From Chrysemys picta bellii (Eukaryota > Chordata > Testudines > Emydidae), in assembly GCF_011386835.1 (NCBI RefSeq), contig NC_088800.1, forward strand, positions 52,233,439 to 52,297,438: a DNA stretch of 64,000 nt, written 5' to 3'. Below the pieces are notes generated by a model that was given only the letters and a program-made list of their open reading frames with translations, ran no database searches and had not been told where the DNA came from. Positions within the stretch are counted from its first letter, which is position 1. The number at the start of each line of letters is the position of its first letter. A program made the position numbers and the translations under genes. Of this stretch, positions 33,041 through 45,025 are shown piece by piece.

Positions 33041-35607
33041 GCCTGATCTCTTGCACAGGCCATAGAATCTCATTCAATGATTCTTGAAGCAATCCCAGTA
33101 TCTTCTGGCTGACCTAGAGTGTATCTTTTATAAGACAGCCAGCTATTCAAGCCATTCCAACTCAAGCTCCAAAACTATTTATTTCTGTTCCTCATGAAGA
33201 TGGTCACTAACTCATCAGAGTTAATGAGACATTTTCAGATTGATGCCAGATGATAATATACAGCATAAGTGACGGTATCGGGATAGAGGGCTCCACATCA
33301 CTTTTGGAAGCATGTGTGCACATTCGCACCTCCTAACTGTGCTTGGGCGCAGAGGGTCGCATGTGGGTATGTCAGTCTCGCTACTCTGTCTGTCTGCTCT
33401 GATCTTACAAGCAGGCGGCCGACTGATATGGACAAGAATTTGAGAGCAAGATCCTTGTCCATTTCAATCCTCCAGCCATTTGGGAAAACAGAGCTGACAG
33501 GGAGAGAAGTGCACAGCACAGCGCAACGGTCTTGCCTGCCACCACAAGGAAACCAATTGCCTCAAGTTGAATAATAGGACTTTATATCTTAACAGCGCTG
33601 CACAAACACAAGCTAGTTAATATGTCACCTGGCAGAGCATTTAATGATTTAGCTTCCATGTAAATCCTTATTTTATAGGATGGACAGATTTTCAGCAGAA
33701 CAGTGTGGCTGAAAACAAAGTGGTGAGGCCTGCTATGATCTTGTCAGCTCTCAGTAGGCTAAGCAGGACTGGGCTGGGCTGATACTTAGATGCAAGATGT
33801 CTAGGTATTGCAGGAAGTGGTGGTTGGGTTTCAGTAGGTGGCGCTCTTCCCTCCCAGTCAGTTACGTTGCTGGCAGGTGTTAGGGGGTGCTCTTTCACAA
33901 AGGCAGTAAAAACAAAGGTCCTGGCTATTTGTGGTCTTTGCTGATTCCACAGCAGTTTTTTAAGAAGAGAACCATTAGTCCCAGCGTCCTGGCACAATTC
34001 CAGCCTGGACCATTCAATTTGGCCTGCCTGAATTTTCACATGGATACAGTATTCCTCACATCCCATCCAAAGGCTCACGCAGTTTTGCTACGCACCATTA
34101 ACCAGGTGTTACATGTTGTCCCAGAATCACCTGCATTTCAATGGTGAGCAAAGCAATTTATATCTTGACATATACACGTCTCAGCCACACGACATCAGCA
34201 TAAGTGCTGCAGGATCCATTTGGATGGGAATGATCATACACAGGCCTGATCATCGTTACTTTGAAATGTAGGTAGAAAGATCCAACGTTCAGCTTGAGAT
34301 TTCAGAGGTGAAACGTGATCATCTCAAGCTTTTCAAAAACAGCCTGCCAGTCCCAAAAGAAGCAAGATGCTGTTCTCCTCCCAAAGGCCCAGGATGCATG
34401 GCAATAAGAAACCCGCCAGGAAGTCTCAGTGGCGATGGACTTGACCATCCAAAAGCCCGAAGGGCGCTGGAAAGGCCACAGACACGCTCCTGTCCCACAG
34501 GAGCAGCTCTCCAGTCCTACTGTTGTATTTAGGAGATTTAGAGTGAAAAGCACAGTGCCCCTGAGACAAACAAGAAACCCCAGGTCCTGCTAATTACATC
34601 AATATAAAAGCATTATCTGGGCTGTCAAACATCAGCTCCATTGACAGGACAGCAATCCTCTGCGATGTAAAGGCAGGGGGAAAATTCCTCTTGCTGCTGG
34701 TGACCCACTTCTCTGGATTGGATTCAATTCCCCTCCCGGTGCACTCCCCCTCCTCCAACCCAAAAAGAGAGGCAGCTGCTCTTCCCCTGAGAGTGAGGAA
34801 ATACACACACCCCACCCTCACCATCCTTTAACTCAGGAACAACAAGCGGCTTTAGGGAGCCACTGTGGCATTTCCCATCCACTAAAGCAAGAGCCTCTAA
34901 TACATGGGAGAGGTTGGGGGAGGCAAGAGTTATGCACAGGCCCCTATCTCTGTCTTTGCTTCCTCAACAGTGATCACCAAACACTAGACAAGCAATGGGA
35001 TTCCAGATTACCCAAAACTCAATGTACTGGTAGCCTGTTCCACTCCACCCCACCTCTTCTAGTCCAAGGCAAAGACAAAAGCTCACATATATAGTATAAC
35101 CCGATAGCCATATACAATACACTCCAGCCTCACAGAGGTACATCCCATGGAACTACATTTGGGATGGCAAGGGGAAGGAGGAGGATTAGTGAAAGAAAGC
35201 CAAGGAGGACATCTTTACTCATCTGCCTGAACTACATTACAAGCAGGATCTGCTTTGTCCAGGGGGATTCTCAAAGCTGGGCCATGTTCACGCGTCCTTG
35301 TCAGAGCTACGGTGCCCCTAGTTCCATCAACCAGATATTAGCTACTGCTACCGCCCAACGCTACTAGCTTAGAGCAATCAATGTCCTGAATTCCATTTCT
35401 TTCCCTCTCCTCCCCAAGTGATACTGGGCCCTGATGCTAGCAATTCAGAATGGTCCCATCTCCCCCCCATGCACGGCAAAAGTTCATGACGGGACACGGG
35501 ACTAAGCAGAGAAGGGATCAGGGTTTAGATGGAAAGGAAGAGAGGAAAAATGTCTATTAATTTTGTTCTAGCCTAACTTAAAATAACCACATGCCCCAAA
35601 AGCGAGA
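33041..35607. other. Intronic, unannotated
   Basis: No exon or clear transposon. Open frames of 84-128 codons on the minus strand (33692-34078, 34302-34553) lack flanking splice sites or family motifs. Confidence 0.4.
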
Positions 35608-35692
35608 GGCCAGATCCTTAGCGAGTGAGAGTTAGCATCGCTCTACTGACTTCAGTGGATCTATGCCAATTTGCAGCAGCTACAGATCTGGC
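35608..35692. repeat. Old palindromic repeat, second copy
   Basis: The ends GGCCAGATCCTTAGCGAGTG and CAGCTACAGATCTGGCC surround CTGACTTCAG, matching the family at 31491-31571 but more decayed. Confidence 0.6.
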
Positions 35693-37671
35693 CTGATCTC
35701 TCTCTAGGATATGAACATGGCTTGTGCTTGTAGGTGCCAATAACTCAGGGGAGAGGCACTGGCAACTCGAGGATATCCCTCCCCAATGATTTCAACAGTC
35801 TCATATCAACAGACCCACAGAGGAGCAACCCAGCAAACTTGCTCAAAGCCCTCTTGACAAAACCCAGTGAAGTCTTTTCCACATGACAAAGCCGATTATA
35901 CCATACATACTCCAGCCTGCCACAAGGACAAACAGTGCTGAGGTAATGCCGAGGGCTGGGCTTAAACTCCCAAAGTAGGAGGAATTCAGAGCAAAGATAA
36001 ATGGTGTCCTCAGGATGCCCCAGTGCACACATGATCCAGCACGTACCATCACTCACGCCTGTCTGTGTGGCAGGGATACCTGGCTGCCTACATGGGTCAG
36101 TCCAGCACCTCAGTAACACAGGGCCAGCCCCAAGCTTTAGCAGGATGCCAGACCCTTTTAGTGGTACTTCAAACTTTTCCAGGGCTTAATATTTATTCGG
36201 ATTTACAAAGATAACACGCGCCTGGCACGTCCTGGGTTCCCTCCCTAACTGCACAATAAGTCATCAGAACAGGGAAGACTGCTCTTCCCACCCCAATGAA
36301 TTGACACCCCCGAACACACATACAAATACATAAAACCTACCACTGCAATCAAAGGCCTCTCAGCCCCCAAACATCTGGGGAGTGGTGGGGGACGGTGGGC
36401 CATCCCTTGTGTCCCGAAAGGCAAGAGATTGAGGTTCTGACAGAGGTTGAGTGAAGCATATGAGCCTTTTACTCATAAGGGTCATTAGGATCTCATATGT
36501 ACTCAGGGATTTCAAGTATCAGTTCAATACAGGGTAACGTTTACATCCCAAATGAAGTTGGGTGATGCAAGTCACTTTGCCCAATACACTACTAGACTCT
36601 TGATCCTTTAACATCGCAAACTGGACTCGATTGTGGTCCCATGCCAGTCAATGGGAAAACTCCCATTGGCTTGAACGATGCGGGATCACGCTCAGACATG
36701 AGCTAATTGATTACTGCTGTTTATCGTGCCAGTGGGTCCCACAATGCAGCAGCAAAGGAAGTCATCCAGCAGACTCAGTGCAGCTGGTCCCCAGCATGTC
36801 TCAAGATGAAAGGGGAATGATTTCCTGGCCTTATAGATTTCTGTTACCATTTACAAAACGCCACACCTAATGCATACATTGAACAGATGGCAACCAGATT
36901 TGCCTTTAACACAACAGGCAACCCCTAGGAACTACAGGTCCCAACATGCACTGCTACACTGTGATCTGGTCACTCAGATTAATAAGTAGCATTGCATTCT
37001 AGGATGCGTAAGACTCTTGGGGCCACCATGTCTGTATTAAAAGGCAGCTGTGGTCTACACTTTGCCCAACCTAGCCTTAAGTCTTAGGACATTAATAGCA
37101 GGGCCTCTGGTAACTCCTGAACAAACCATTATTATCTCCCACCATCAGTGGATAACATCTCTGTGCATGTGCAGTAGGTACATTAAGGAAAACCATTCAT
37201 TATGTTTGGCTATTCACAGGCACTAGTGCATATCGTGGAGAAAAGCCTACAGGATATCAAGCACAAATGTATTCTCCTGTTGTAGAAATGAAAAAAAAAA
37301 AGGCATTTTTAAACACGCATGTGTGTAATCTTGTCTACCAGCTAGTACACAGGACAACCATTCCATGGAATTTGCTTTCAGGCTTAGCAAGGTGGAGGAG
37401 ACGTAACATTCAATTGTCTGAATGCAAGAAGGGCATATGAAAGTTATTTAAATAACAAAGGCTTTGGTTAGAGGAAAGAGCCCATTAAATGCCCTGTATC
37501 AGACTTACAGTGATGTATTTAAGTCTTATTTGTAGTGCAGTAACACCGAGGGGTCACAGACAGATCTAGGTCCCTGAAGAGCTTACAGTGTGAGACAGGT
37601 GACAACAGGTGGATACAATAAACAGGCAATAGCACCTAAACACTTGAACACATGACCCTGCTTCAGATAGT
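35693..37671. other. Intronic, unannotated
   Basis: An ACTACAGGTCCCAACATGC motif (about 36930) is another SBS-like sequence. A block near 36645-36670 with CAATGGGAAAACTCCCATTG is a short palindrome. No exon was recognised. Confidence 0.4.
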
Positions 37672-37932
37672 GACAGGAGTCCTGTTCTAGCGGTTAGATC
37701 ACACAAGTGGGAGGCAAGATTTCTGGGTTCTTTTCCTAGCTCTGCCACTGATTCACTGTTCAACCGCCAGGCAGTCATTTACTACACTGTGTTTCCGTTT
37801 CCTTGATATAACCTGACGTGAACAATACTTCCCCGTCTCTCAGTGAGACTGGGAGGCTAAATTCGTCCCTGTTTGTGAAGCACTCGGGGACTGGAATGCA
37901 CCGCAGAAGTACAAAGCATTAATAAATAAATT
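37672..37932 (+). repeat. MIR-like SINE, nearly full length
   Basis: A head with TCTAGCGGTTAGATCACAC, then TTCTTTTCCTAGCTCTGCCA, a core, and a tail with GTGAAGCACTCGGGGACTGG and AATAAATAAA. Confidence 0.7.
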
Positions 37933-39000
37933 CATTATAGTGGGAGGGATTCACTAAGGTTCCATGGCATCTTTTTTTTTTAAGCAATCTGGCTCCAATT
38001 TTAAATAAAGTCAGAGATATTAAGGGGATAGGCATAATTTTAGGCTCATCATATGCACTATTATACAACAATAATTACAACCTCAGCAGTGCTGCCTGTT
38101 GATCCCATATTTACTGGACTATATTCCTGTATGGGACTGCATCCAGGTTTTCTTATCCATATTTTATCCTGGCTATTAAGAAGCTGTTCCCACTGATCTG
38201 AGGCAGTCCAGCTTTCAGAATGGATCTACTTTGCCAATCCAGCTAAAAATTCCTCGTCATGCGAGGTGACCAGGTGTTAGCAGAAGAGAGCCCAGTGGCT
38301 CTGCCTACCTTGTGGTTTGTTATAAAGAGCACTCCTGTTGCTACACAGCACATTTGGGCCAGGTCCCTGAGCAGTGACAGGTGAGGTTGGGCAGGTAAGG
38401 GAGTGGTTGTTATTTACAAGAGGCGGAACAAACCATAGCAAAATACCGTGAGGAATAAAAAGCACAAAAAGCACGGGGGCCGACAAGGCATCATCAATTG
38501 AGTGTGAATTAAAAACAGCCAACAAAAGCCAAGATTTTCAGTCCCAACCTTCCAGAGGGCTTTAAAATGCTTCTGAGAGGGCGATTAAGAGAGTCAGCGG
38601 GTTTCAAGCAGCAAACATCTCACTCATCCTGAAACCTCCTCTCTCCCAGTTCATTTAGCTTTTACCTTATTTCAACAAGAGGAGAGACTCTCCATTGCCC
38701 TGTCTGTAATGATCCAACCTGACACCCCAGCTATACCAATGCCCCCTACACCTACTGGACCTATTCCCAGCCAGGATAGGACAGGACAAACCTCTCCCCC
38801 CCACCCCCTTGTCCCTTCACTCTCCATTCCCAGTTAGACATGCGGGGTGGGGGGGGGGACACTCCTAGATAGGCTCAGAGCAAGATACAGCTCCACTCTT
38901 CTCTCCTAGTTATTCCTACCTGGGTAGGAATGCTGGGGGATCCCCCTTTTTGGCTGGGTTCAGAAAGCTCGATAGGCTGTAGAGGGGCTACCCCCCATTT
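37933..39000. other. Intronic, unannotated
   Basis: A G-run lies at 38847-38859. No other feature was recognised. Confidence 0.4.
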
Positions 39001-39228
39001 GCTGACCACTCCCTCCTTTTAGCCAATGGTTTTACAGAAAGGATCCCCCTTTTCCAGCTGTAGAAAGCTCCTAGGGAGAGGACTCCCTGCCCCCACCCTT
39101 GCCTACCCTCCAAACTCGCCCGGCTCCCTGAAGAGGGGGGACTCCCTAGCGCCTCGTCGTCCCCCCAGCCCGGCTCCATGGGGGGGGCTCCCCGGCCCCT
39201 GCGCCCCTCCCCCGCGGGTGGCACTTAC

Positions 39229-39440
39229 CTTTGGCAAGAGGCGGCTGGGCTGCTGTTCGCGTCCCCCGGGCCCCTCACTTTCCCCCGGGCAGAGTAACTT
39301 TGACCCCCTCCCTTCACGGCTCCCAGCTGCTTCGGAAACTGTTTCCTCTCCCTTCCATGAGAAGCTCAAGCAGAGCCTGCCCGGGAGTCCAAAATCCCGG
39401 TCTTACGCCAACTCCGCAGCGCAGCGACCTATAGAGGACC
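39229..39440 (-). other. Possible alternative first exon (untranslated)
   Basis: An excellent donor on the minus strand, CCAAAG|GTAAGTGCC, ends this segment at 39229. The 5' limit is arbitrary. No conserved frame is evident. It could be an alternative first exon of the microprotein gene or the start of a different leftward transcript. Confidence 0.35.
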
Positions 39441-39811
39441 AAAGGGGCTACGTCGCGAAAACAGCGTAAGAGCCACGGTGAATCGCTCAGGGAGACTACA
39501 TGCCCCAGGGGGCTTTGCGAAGCCGGAGCGGAAGCCGCTGAGGAACGCGATGCATTGTGGGAATTGTAGTCCGTTCGGGTACACTGCCACCCCTGACAGT
39601 GGGTTTGTTGAGGCCGCGGCTACAGCGCCGAACCCAGGGGGGGGCCTTCTGACCGGGGCGATCCATTGGCCTTAGGTGCCGGAGATGAGGCCCGAGAATG
39701 GGGGCCGGAGGGCAGAGGGACTCTAAGGTGGGAACTACAAGTCCCATGGTGCTCTGCGCTTGGGATGCAACTTCCTAGCCCAGGTTGCTGGGCCCGTCCC
39801 CGTGCACTCAC

Positions 39812-39900
39812 CTGGCGCTGCTGCCGCCCGCAGCTGGCCACAAGCGGCCTGCAGCGCCGCCCACCGCCGGCAGTGGGCGCTGCAGAGTCCGGCGGCTCAT
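39812..39900 (-). CDS. Microprotein exon 1: start codon and N-terminus
   Basis: On the minus strand an ATG at 39900 (context GTGATGA, G at -3) opens 29 codons plus two bases, up to a strong donor GCCAG|GTGAGTGCAC. The encoded N-terminus (MSRRTLQRPLPAVGGAAGRL then WPAAGGSSA) has four Arg and no acidic residue, as a mitochondrial presequence might, though it could equally be a basic cytosolic tail. It joins in phase to the exon at 26750-26879 to give 72 residues in all. The 5' untranslated part extends rightward within the CpG island. Extra exons in the 12.9-kb intron cannot be excluded. The function is unknown. Confidence 0.5.
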
Positions 39901-39990
39901 CACCCACGCGGCCCCTGGAGCCGGCTCGCCCCGATCCTAGGGGCTCCGGCTAATGGAGCCAATGGGGTCTGACTGCCCCTACCCCACACA

Positions 39991-40195
39991 CCAGGGCTGA
40001 GGTGCAGCAGCAGAGCGACTTGCACTGGGGAGTCGCCAGCACAGAGGGGAGCCCGGGATAGGGGGATACCTGGGGTGGGGAACAGGCAGGAAAGGAGAGA
40101 AGGTGGCTGCAGAGCTGTGCCGGGGGAAAGGGACATGTGTCCCGGTTATGGCCTGGTCACACTGACTGCATCACAGATGCTGAGCCAGATGTGAC
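39991..40195. other. Island edge, unannotated
   Basis: CpG density falls off here. Nothing was recognised. Confidence 0.4.
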
Positions 40196-40402
40196 CCTGC
40201 ACTTCTACAGCACCTGAAATCCCAGACACTCAGCACTAGCCTAGCCCATTCCACCTGCGGAGCTCCAAGGGCTTTACAAAGTTGGTCATCCCTCACCCCC
40301 ATTCTACAGCTGGAGAAAGCCAATGCACACTGAGTGTCAGAACCAACAATGGAACTCAGGAGTCCTAGCGCCAAGTCCCATTATAACCAGTAGACCATGC
40401 TG
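40196..40402 (-). repeat. MIR-like SINE
   Basis: The plus strand reads GCTTTACAAAGTTGG, CCCCATTCTACAGCTGGAG, GGAACTCAGGAGTCCTA and ACCAGTAGACCATGCTGCC, the reversed order of a MIR copy. Confidence 0.65.
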
Positions 40403-40674
40403 CCTTTCAAAACAACCCACACCCAATACCTAGAGGAATCACTTAATTCACTGCTGAAATGCAGCTACCTCTGGGCTGGAACACAGCACCTGGACTACGG
40501 TTTAAGACAGGAAGCTGTAGGAATTCTCTCCTCAATTCATTGGACTGTTTGGAGTCAGGAAAAAACAATGGAGTGCCAGGAGGAGCCCGAATTCAATCCT
40601 GGCCCAAGGCAAGGGCCTCTGCTTTGCATGCGGTTTATACTTCGAAAAAAATCAATACAAAATAATAAGACTTT

Positions 40675-40835
40675 GCAGCTTTGCTGCATCTGTAATCAGA
40701 TTCCAAAGCACTTTACAGACTACCCCCTGCCAGGGAGCCGAAAGTTGTTATCCAATTTTTATTTACGGAAAAGGTAAGCAACTTGCCCAAGGCCAGAGCA
40801 ATTTCTTAGCAGAATCCAAGAGTCTCCGCATTTAG
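40675..40835 (-). repeat. MIR-like SINE, partial
   Basis: CAAAGCACTTTACAGACTA and AGCAACTTGCCCAAGGCCAG are reversed MIR core sequence. Confidence 0.6.
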
Positions 40836-41215
40836 GCCCCACTTTTGCAATGAGCTCAGTCGTGCCAACTCCAGGCATTCAAACATCACAAGTCAGGCCC
40901 TTCAAAAAGTCATAAGACTTTTTTTTAGAAATAAATATGCATTCTTTTTATTTGCTTTCTCTCTTTTGAGCCTGTAAGGGTCATGTTTTCAAGCTTTTTT
41001 CCACAACCGTGAAGGCTAGAAACTTCCTTTTTTTAAAATGATAGCTTAGATTTTCACAGTCACCTGACTCCAGAAGCACCAAGGAGCTGCAGGAGTATTT
41101 CAAGAAGACACCAAATATGGAGACTTGTGATAAAATTGTAAGCATTGTCAGTGCACAAGGGTTGGAGCCTTTGACACTGCAATGACAGGCATTTTAGATG
41201 AGGTAGCTACACTTA

Positions 41216-41488
41216 GGGCTTGTCTACACAGGCACTTGACAGCACTGCAACTTTCTCGCTCAGGGGCGTGAAACCCACCACCCCTGAGCAATGCAAGATT
41301 CAGAACTGTAAAGCGCCAATGTAGACAGTGCACCAGCGCTGGGAGCGCAGCGCTGATAGCTACACCCCTCATGGAGGTGAGTTTTTTAGAGAGCTGGGAG
41401 CTCCCTCTCAGCTGTCTGCCAGAACTACACAAGCCACGTTAAAGTGCTGCTGCGGCAGCGCTTTAACATTGCCAGTGTAGGCTAGCCC
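41216..41488. mobile_element. Harbinger-like MITE (273 bp), TTA duplication
   Basis: Ends GGGCTTGTCTACACAGGC and GTGTAGGCTAGCCC, flanked by TTA on both sides (41213-41215 and 41489-41491). A 3-bp TTA duplication fits the PIF/Harbinger type. The interior has inverted GCACCAGCGCTG/CAGCGCTTTAAC-like sequence. Non-coding. Confidence 0.6.
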
Positions 41489-41491
41489 TTA

Positions 41492-42847
41492 GATTAGAAT
41501 GCTGGCATCCATTCCCCTGCTCTAACCACTGAACCAGCCTGAACTGTCAATGGAAACCATACACAGCATGCAAGCAAGATTATCATAGGTAAATCCCCCC
41601 AAAAATGCTACATCTGGGAATGTAGGGGCTGTACCTTTACCTGTGAAGACAACTGCCTTCAAAGTCATGTACTACAGACTCCACTTGGTACGTCACTGTG
41701 TTCAATTAAATTACACACAAACAGTTCCCAGCAATTTAGGCCTCAATTTTCACTTTTGAAAGTGTCCTATAATCTGAGAAACGTAAATGTGAAAATCCTC
41801 CTCATTCTAAATATCTACATCGCTTCCCCTTCCCTTGTTCTATTTATACTATAACTCAACCAGTTTATTGCAGAGAAATTAAGAAGAGAAATAGCCAGTA
41901 TTTTTGAAGGACCTACCAAAATGGTAGTGAGTCGCTGTTCTTATTTTGTCACAGAAATTAAAGTGGAAATCATTATTCCCAGATGCTGATCCGCTAAGTA
42001 AGATGACTTGGCACAATACGACATTAGACAAATTGTTATTGTTCAAACAAAAACAGCTTTGTTAATTCAGCTGGATTCAGAAGGAGGAGAGAAATCAATG
42101 TTTGTTAAACAAAAAAGGACTGTCACTTATTTGGGGTAACATTATCTTTAGCCTTGCAAATAGTGGAGCCTTACAGGGAAAGGGACACGTTTTCTGGTTA
42201 TGGCCTGGTCACCCTTTGTTTCCCTTTTACACTTTCACCCCCCTTTTGCCCCCTTGGCCAGTGAAACTAAACCAGTCAGTTACATTTCAGTTTATAGTCA
42301 GTTTCACTTCCTGCTCCTAATGTCCTGCCCCACCCCACCAAGCACAAGGCATAAAAATCCAAATAAAAGAAAAAACACCCCACCCCTCCAAGAAAATCCT
42401 CCCCGCCCCCACATTTAACTGAAGGGTCAAATCCCCAAGAAGTCCACCCAAAGCCATCCCCGTTTACCCCATCCCCACCCCTTTGAGGTTGTCTTTTAGA
42501 GAGGCACATAGAAACCTTGCAGATAAGGACAGATTTTATCAGCGACTGGGATTGGTTTATTTCTTTGTCCCCATCTAAATTTGGGCCCTAAACTGACTTG
42601 ACATTGGCCCCTTTAATGGGAATCTCTGCCAGGGGGACCCTAAGCTACTGATGGCTGAATAGTTTGGGTTCATTTAAGTCCCCCTATTTCTGTGTAAAAG
42701 ATCCTGTGTGCCTAGCAGAACAGTTGGCCCCTTGAAGAATCTGCATTCACAGCCCCATGTCCAGCCTGATCTCTCAAGCTCATGGCAGCACACAGACCCT
42801 AGCCGGTGGAATGCACCCTGGGGCTGGGGCTTATAAATAAAATTAAT
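41492..42847. other. Unannotated interval
   Basis: Mostly AT-rich, with a C-rich patch at 42330-42480. No feature can be supported. Confidence 0.5.
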
Positions 42848-43036
42848 GGAGCTATCCTATCTCCTAGAACTGGGAGGGACCTTGAAAGGTCATCAAGTCC
42901 AGCCTCCTGCCTTCCCTAGCAGGACCAAGTACTGATTTTGCCCCAGATCCCTAAGTGGCCCCTCAAGGATTGAACTCACAACCCAGGGTTTAGCAGGCCA
43001 ATGCTCAAACCACTGAGCTATCCCTCCCCCCCCCCG
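42848..43036 (-). mobile_element. Cry I-type turtle SINE (tRNA-derived head, CR1-like tail)
   Basis: On the minus strand it begins with a tRNA-like head: A-box-like GGATAGCTCAGTGGTTTGAG and B-box-like GGTTGTGAGTTCAATCC. A unique middle follows, then a CR1-like 3' tail with GGACTTGATGACCTTTCAAG and a GGAGATAGGATAGCTCC end. This plan fits the cryptodiran turtle SINE family mobilised by CR1. It is not a tRNA gene: the cloverleaf is not complete. Confidence 0.8.
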
Positions 43037-44184
43037 GGCTTGGAACTGCACTGATGGAGCCGTGTCCCATTCTCATCAGCTAGGAGGAGGGGCACTGTCA
43101 GGTGGAGCATGTTTGTGTTCTGCGTAGGGGGATGGAATTTAGACCTCTCTCTCACACACACACAAATCAGTATAACTGGCCTCCAAAAAGTGAGAGCTAA
43201 GCTGCTAGTTTTTTTCTTTCCACCCCAGATTGGTTTAATGGCTGAGACACTGCCACTCACCTTCCTACCACCTGCCTGTGGTTTGGGAGGCTGAGTCCAG
43301 ACAGAGCAGAACAGTCCCCAAACTGCATGCGTCAGGGAAAGCATCAGCACACTAGGAGAGGGAAGAACAGCTAATTACTGCTCCACCAGGAAACAGATCC
43401 TGGGTGTATGGATACCTCACTGACTCTATTTCCACGGCACAGAATGCAGAGAAATGAGACAGCTTGCATGGCCACCCACCCAACCAGGAGTCAGAAATGT
43501 GAGAAACCTCAACCATGGGGATGGTTAAGCAGATGCAGGAGATCACTGATGGTGCAACTGATCCTGCAGCTTTATTCAGTTGTTTTGATTCAGATCTATG
43601 GGGAGTTCCTGCCCCTCTCAGCCTCTTGCCCACCTTCCTTTCCCAATCCCTCACCTAGGGCATTGCACTGCCAGACTCCACTGCTGGGCTCTCTACCCCC
43701 AGCTCTTGTCCCCTGGAGTCTGAGTTTTAACAAGTATTGCAAAAGTTACAGTCACAACATAATGCAGCTCCACAGTGGGGCTCCGCACCAGCCGCACTGC
43801 CCCGGTGCAACTTGGAGACAGCCACAAGGTGGGCAGTAAGTGACCTTTGTGACTCTCTGGTCCTAAGGACCAGCTTAGAGCAGCCTCAGGACTGCTCTAA
43901 ATTGCACCAGCTGCAAAGAGCTGTTCCGGTAACCTAGGACAGCCAAAGTGCAGCAGCACTCCTAGCTACAGACGGGGGGCTACTGGAGCTGACACATGAA
44001 CTGCATGCAATCTAGAGATTTCCTATGCCAGGTGAATCCCCCAGACAGCTGGCTAAGCCAAATTTAATGTTGCGGCACAAATTTGCCTTAGCATGCCAGG
44101 ACCAGGCCTTTTTCCTTAAATTAACTGTAACCCATTCATCCCATTCCTTTGCTCCCATCTTCACTCCCTGCATTTGTCTAATTC
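43037..44184. other. Unannotated interval
   Basis: A C-run at 43023-43036 belongs to the SINE head. Short CA/CT runs lie at 43150-43165. No other feature. Confidence 0.5.
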
Positions 44185-44265
44185 CAACTGGAAGCTCTTA
44201 GGCGCAGGGGCTGTGCCTTCCTGTTTCTGCAAAGCGCTTTGTAAACGGCTGGCACTTTTCAGAGA
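44185..44265 (+). repeat. L2/MIR-type 3' tail
   Basis: The segment CTTAGGCGCAGGGGCTGTGC then GCAAAGCGCTTTGTAAACGG is the shared L2/MIR 3' tail. Confidence 0.6.
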
Positions 44266-44389
44266 CAACCAGCCCGATTTGCCACTGCCCTGCACAATGG
44301 GCAGTGATTTACATGGGTGAAAAGGAGGTGCGAAAGTAGATCAAGGGTGTACCATTCTGCACGAATGTGAAGGACTGCACAGGGGGTGG

Positions 44390-44430
44390 GGCAGTGGTCC
44401 CCAACGGAGACCCAGCCACCTCACTGGCGG
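44390..44430. repeat. Single hAT-type end, orphan
   Basis: CAGTGGTCCCCAACGGAGA resembles the GGTTCTCAA-type terminus, but no partner end or duplication was found. Confidence 0.35.
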
Positions 44431-44829
44431 CTCCACCTAGGGGATTTATGAAATGGAAGCAAAACTAGTTGTTTATTCCAGCTTTATGTAAACAGAGAGA
44501 ACAGACGCACTGTGTCTGAGCTCAGCCCACTCGGGATCAGAAGCTCCTCTTAGATGATCAATTATATCACATCCACTTAGAACCATACAGAGGGTTCTCT
44601 CAGCTCATCTCCAGCTCCCTCGCACCAGTGGGAAGCACGTCTCTTCGGGACAAACAATCCATCGCTCACTCTAGTCTCTCAGGAAGAGTGATCAACAGCC
44701 TCTATTGATTTTAATACCTTCGCATTTGCTGCACTTCACAGGGAACAATAATTAGAAAATTGTCACTTGCAGCCAACCTGGCCTTTCCCTTTAGCTGCAA
44801 TGTTACCAATTAAAATGGGTTAATAGTCA

Positions 44830-45017
44830 GCAATTTACACACATTAACCTTTACAATGCCCCCAGGAGGTAAATACTATCCCCATTTATAGATGGAGAAA
44901 CTGAGGCACACAGAAGGGTGGGGACTTGCCCAAGGTCACACAGCAAGTCAGGGGCAGAGCTGGGAAAAGAACTCAAATTGTCTGACTTCCCCCTCAACTT
45001 TGGTTCCATACTAAAAC
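44830..45017 (-). repeat. MIR-like SINE
   Basis: The plus strand reads CCCCATTTATAGATGGAGAA, ACTTGCCCAAGGTCACACAG, GCAGAGCTGGGAAAAGAACT and CTAAAACCACTAGGC. The adjoining hAT-like element inserted at its head end. Confidence 0.8.
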
Positions 45018-45025
45018 CACTAGGC

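Larger units (their letters stand above)
39000..39990. promoter_or_regulatory. CpG island promoter with three SBS/ZNF143-like motifs
   Basis: GC- and CpG-dense. Three motifs fit the ACTACAATTCCCAGAATGC consensus of the ZNF143/SBS site: 39551-39570 on the minus strand (ACTACAATTCCCACAATGCA), 39735-39753 on the plus strand (ACTACAAGTCCCATGGTGC), and a weaker plus-strand one at 39495-39513. Such clustered sites are typical of housekeeping, often bidirectional, promoters. Two leftward donors leave the island, at 39229/39228 and 39812/39811. No TATA box was noticed. Confidence 0.65.

Noticed and set aside
42940..43036. tRNA gene
   Set aside because: A- and B-box-like sequences are present but the cloverleaf is incomplete and a CR1-like tail follows. 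It is a SINE.
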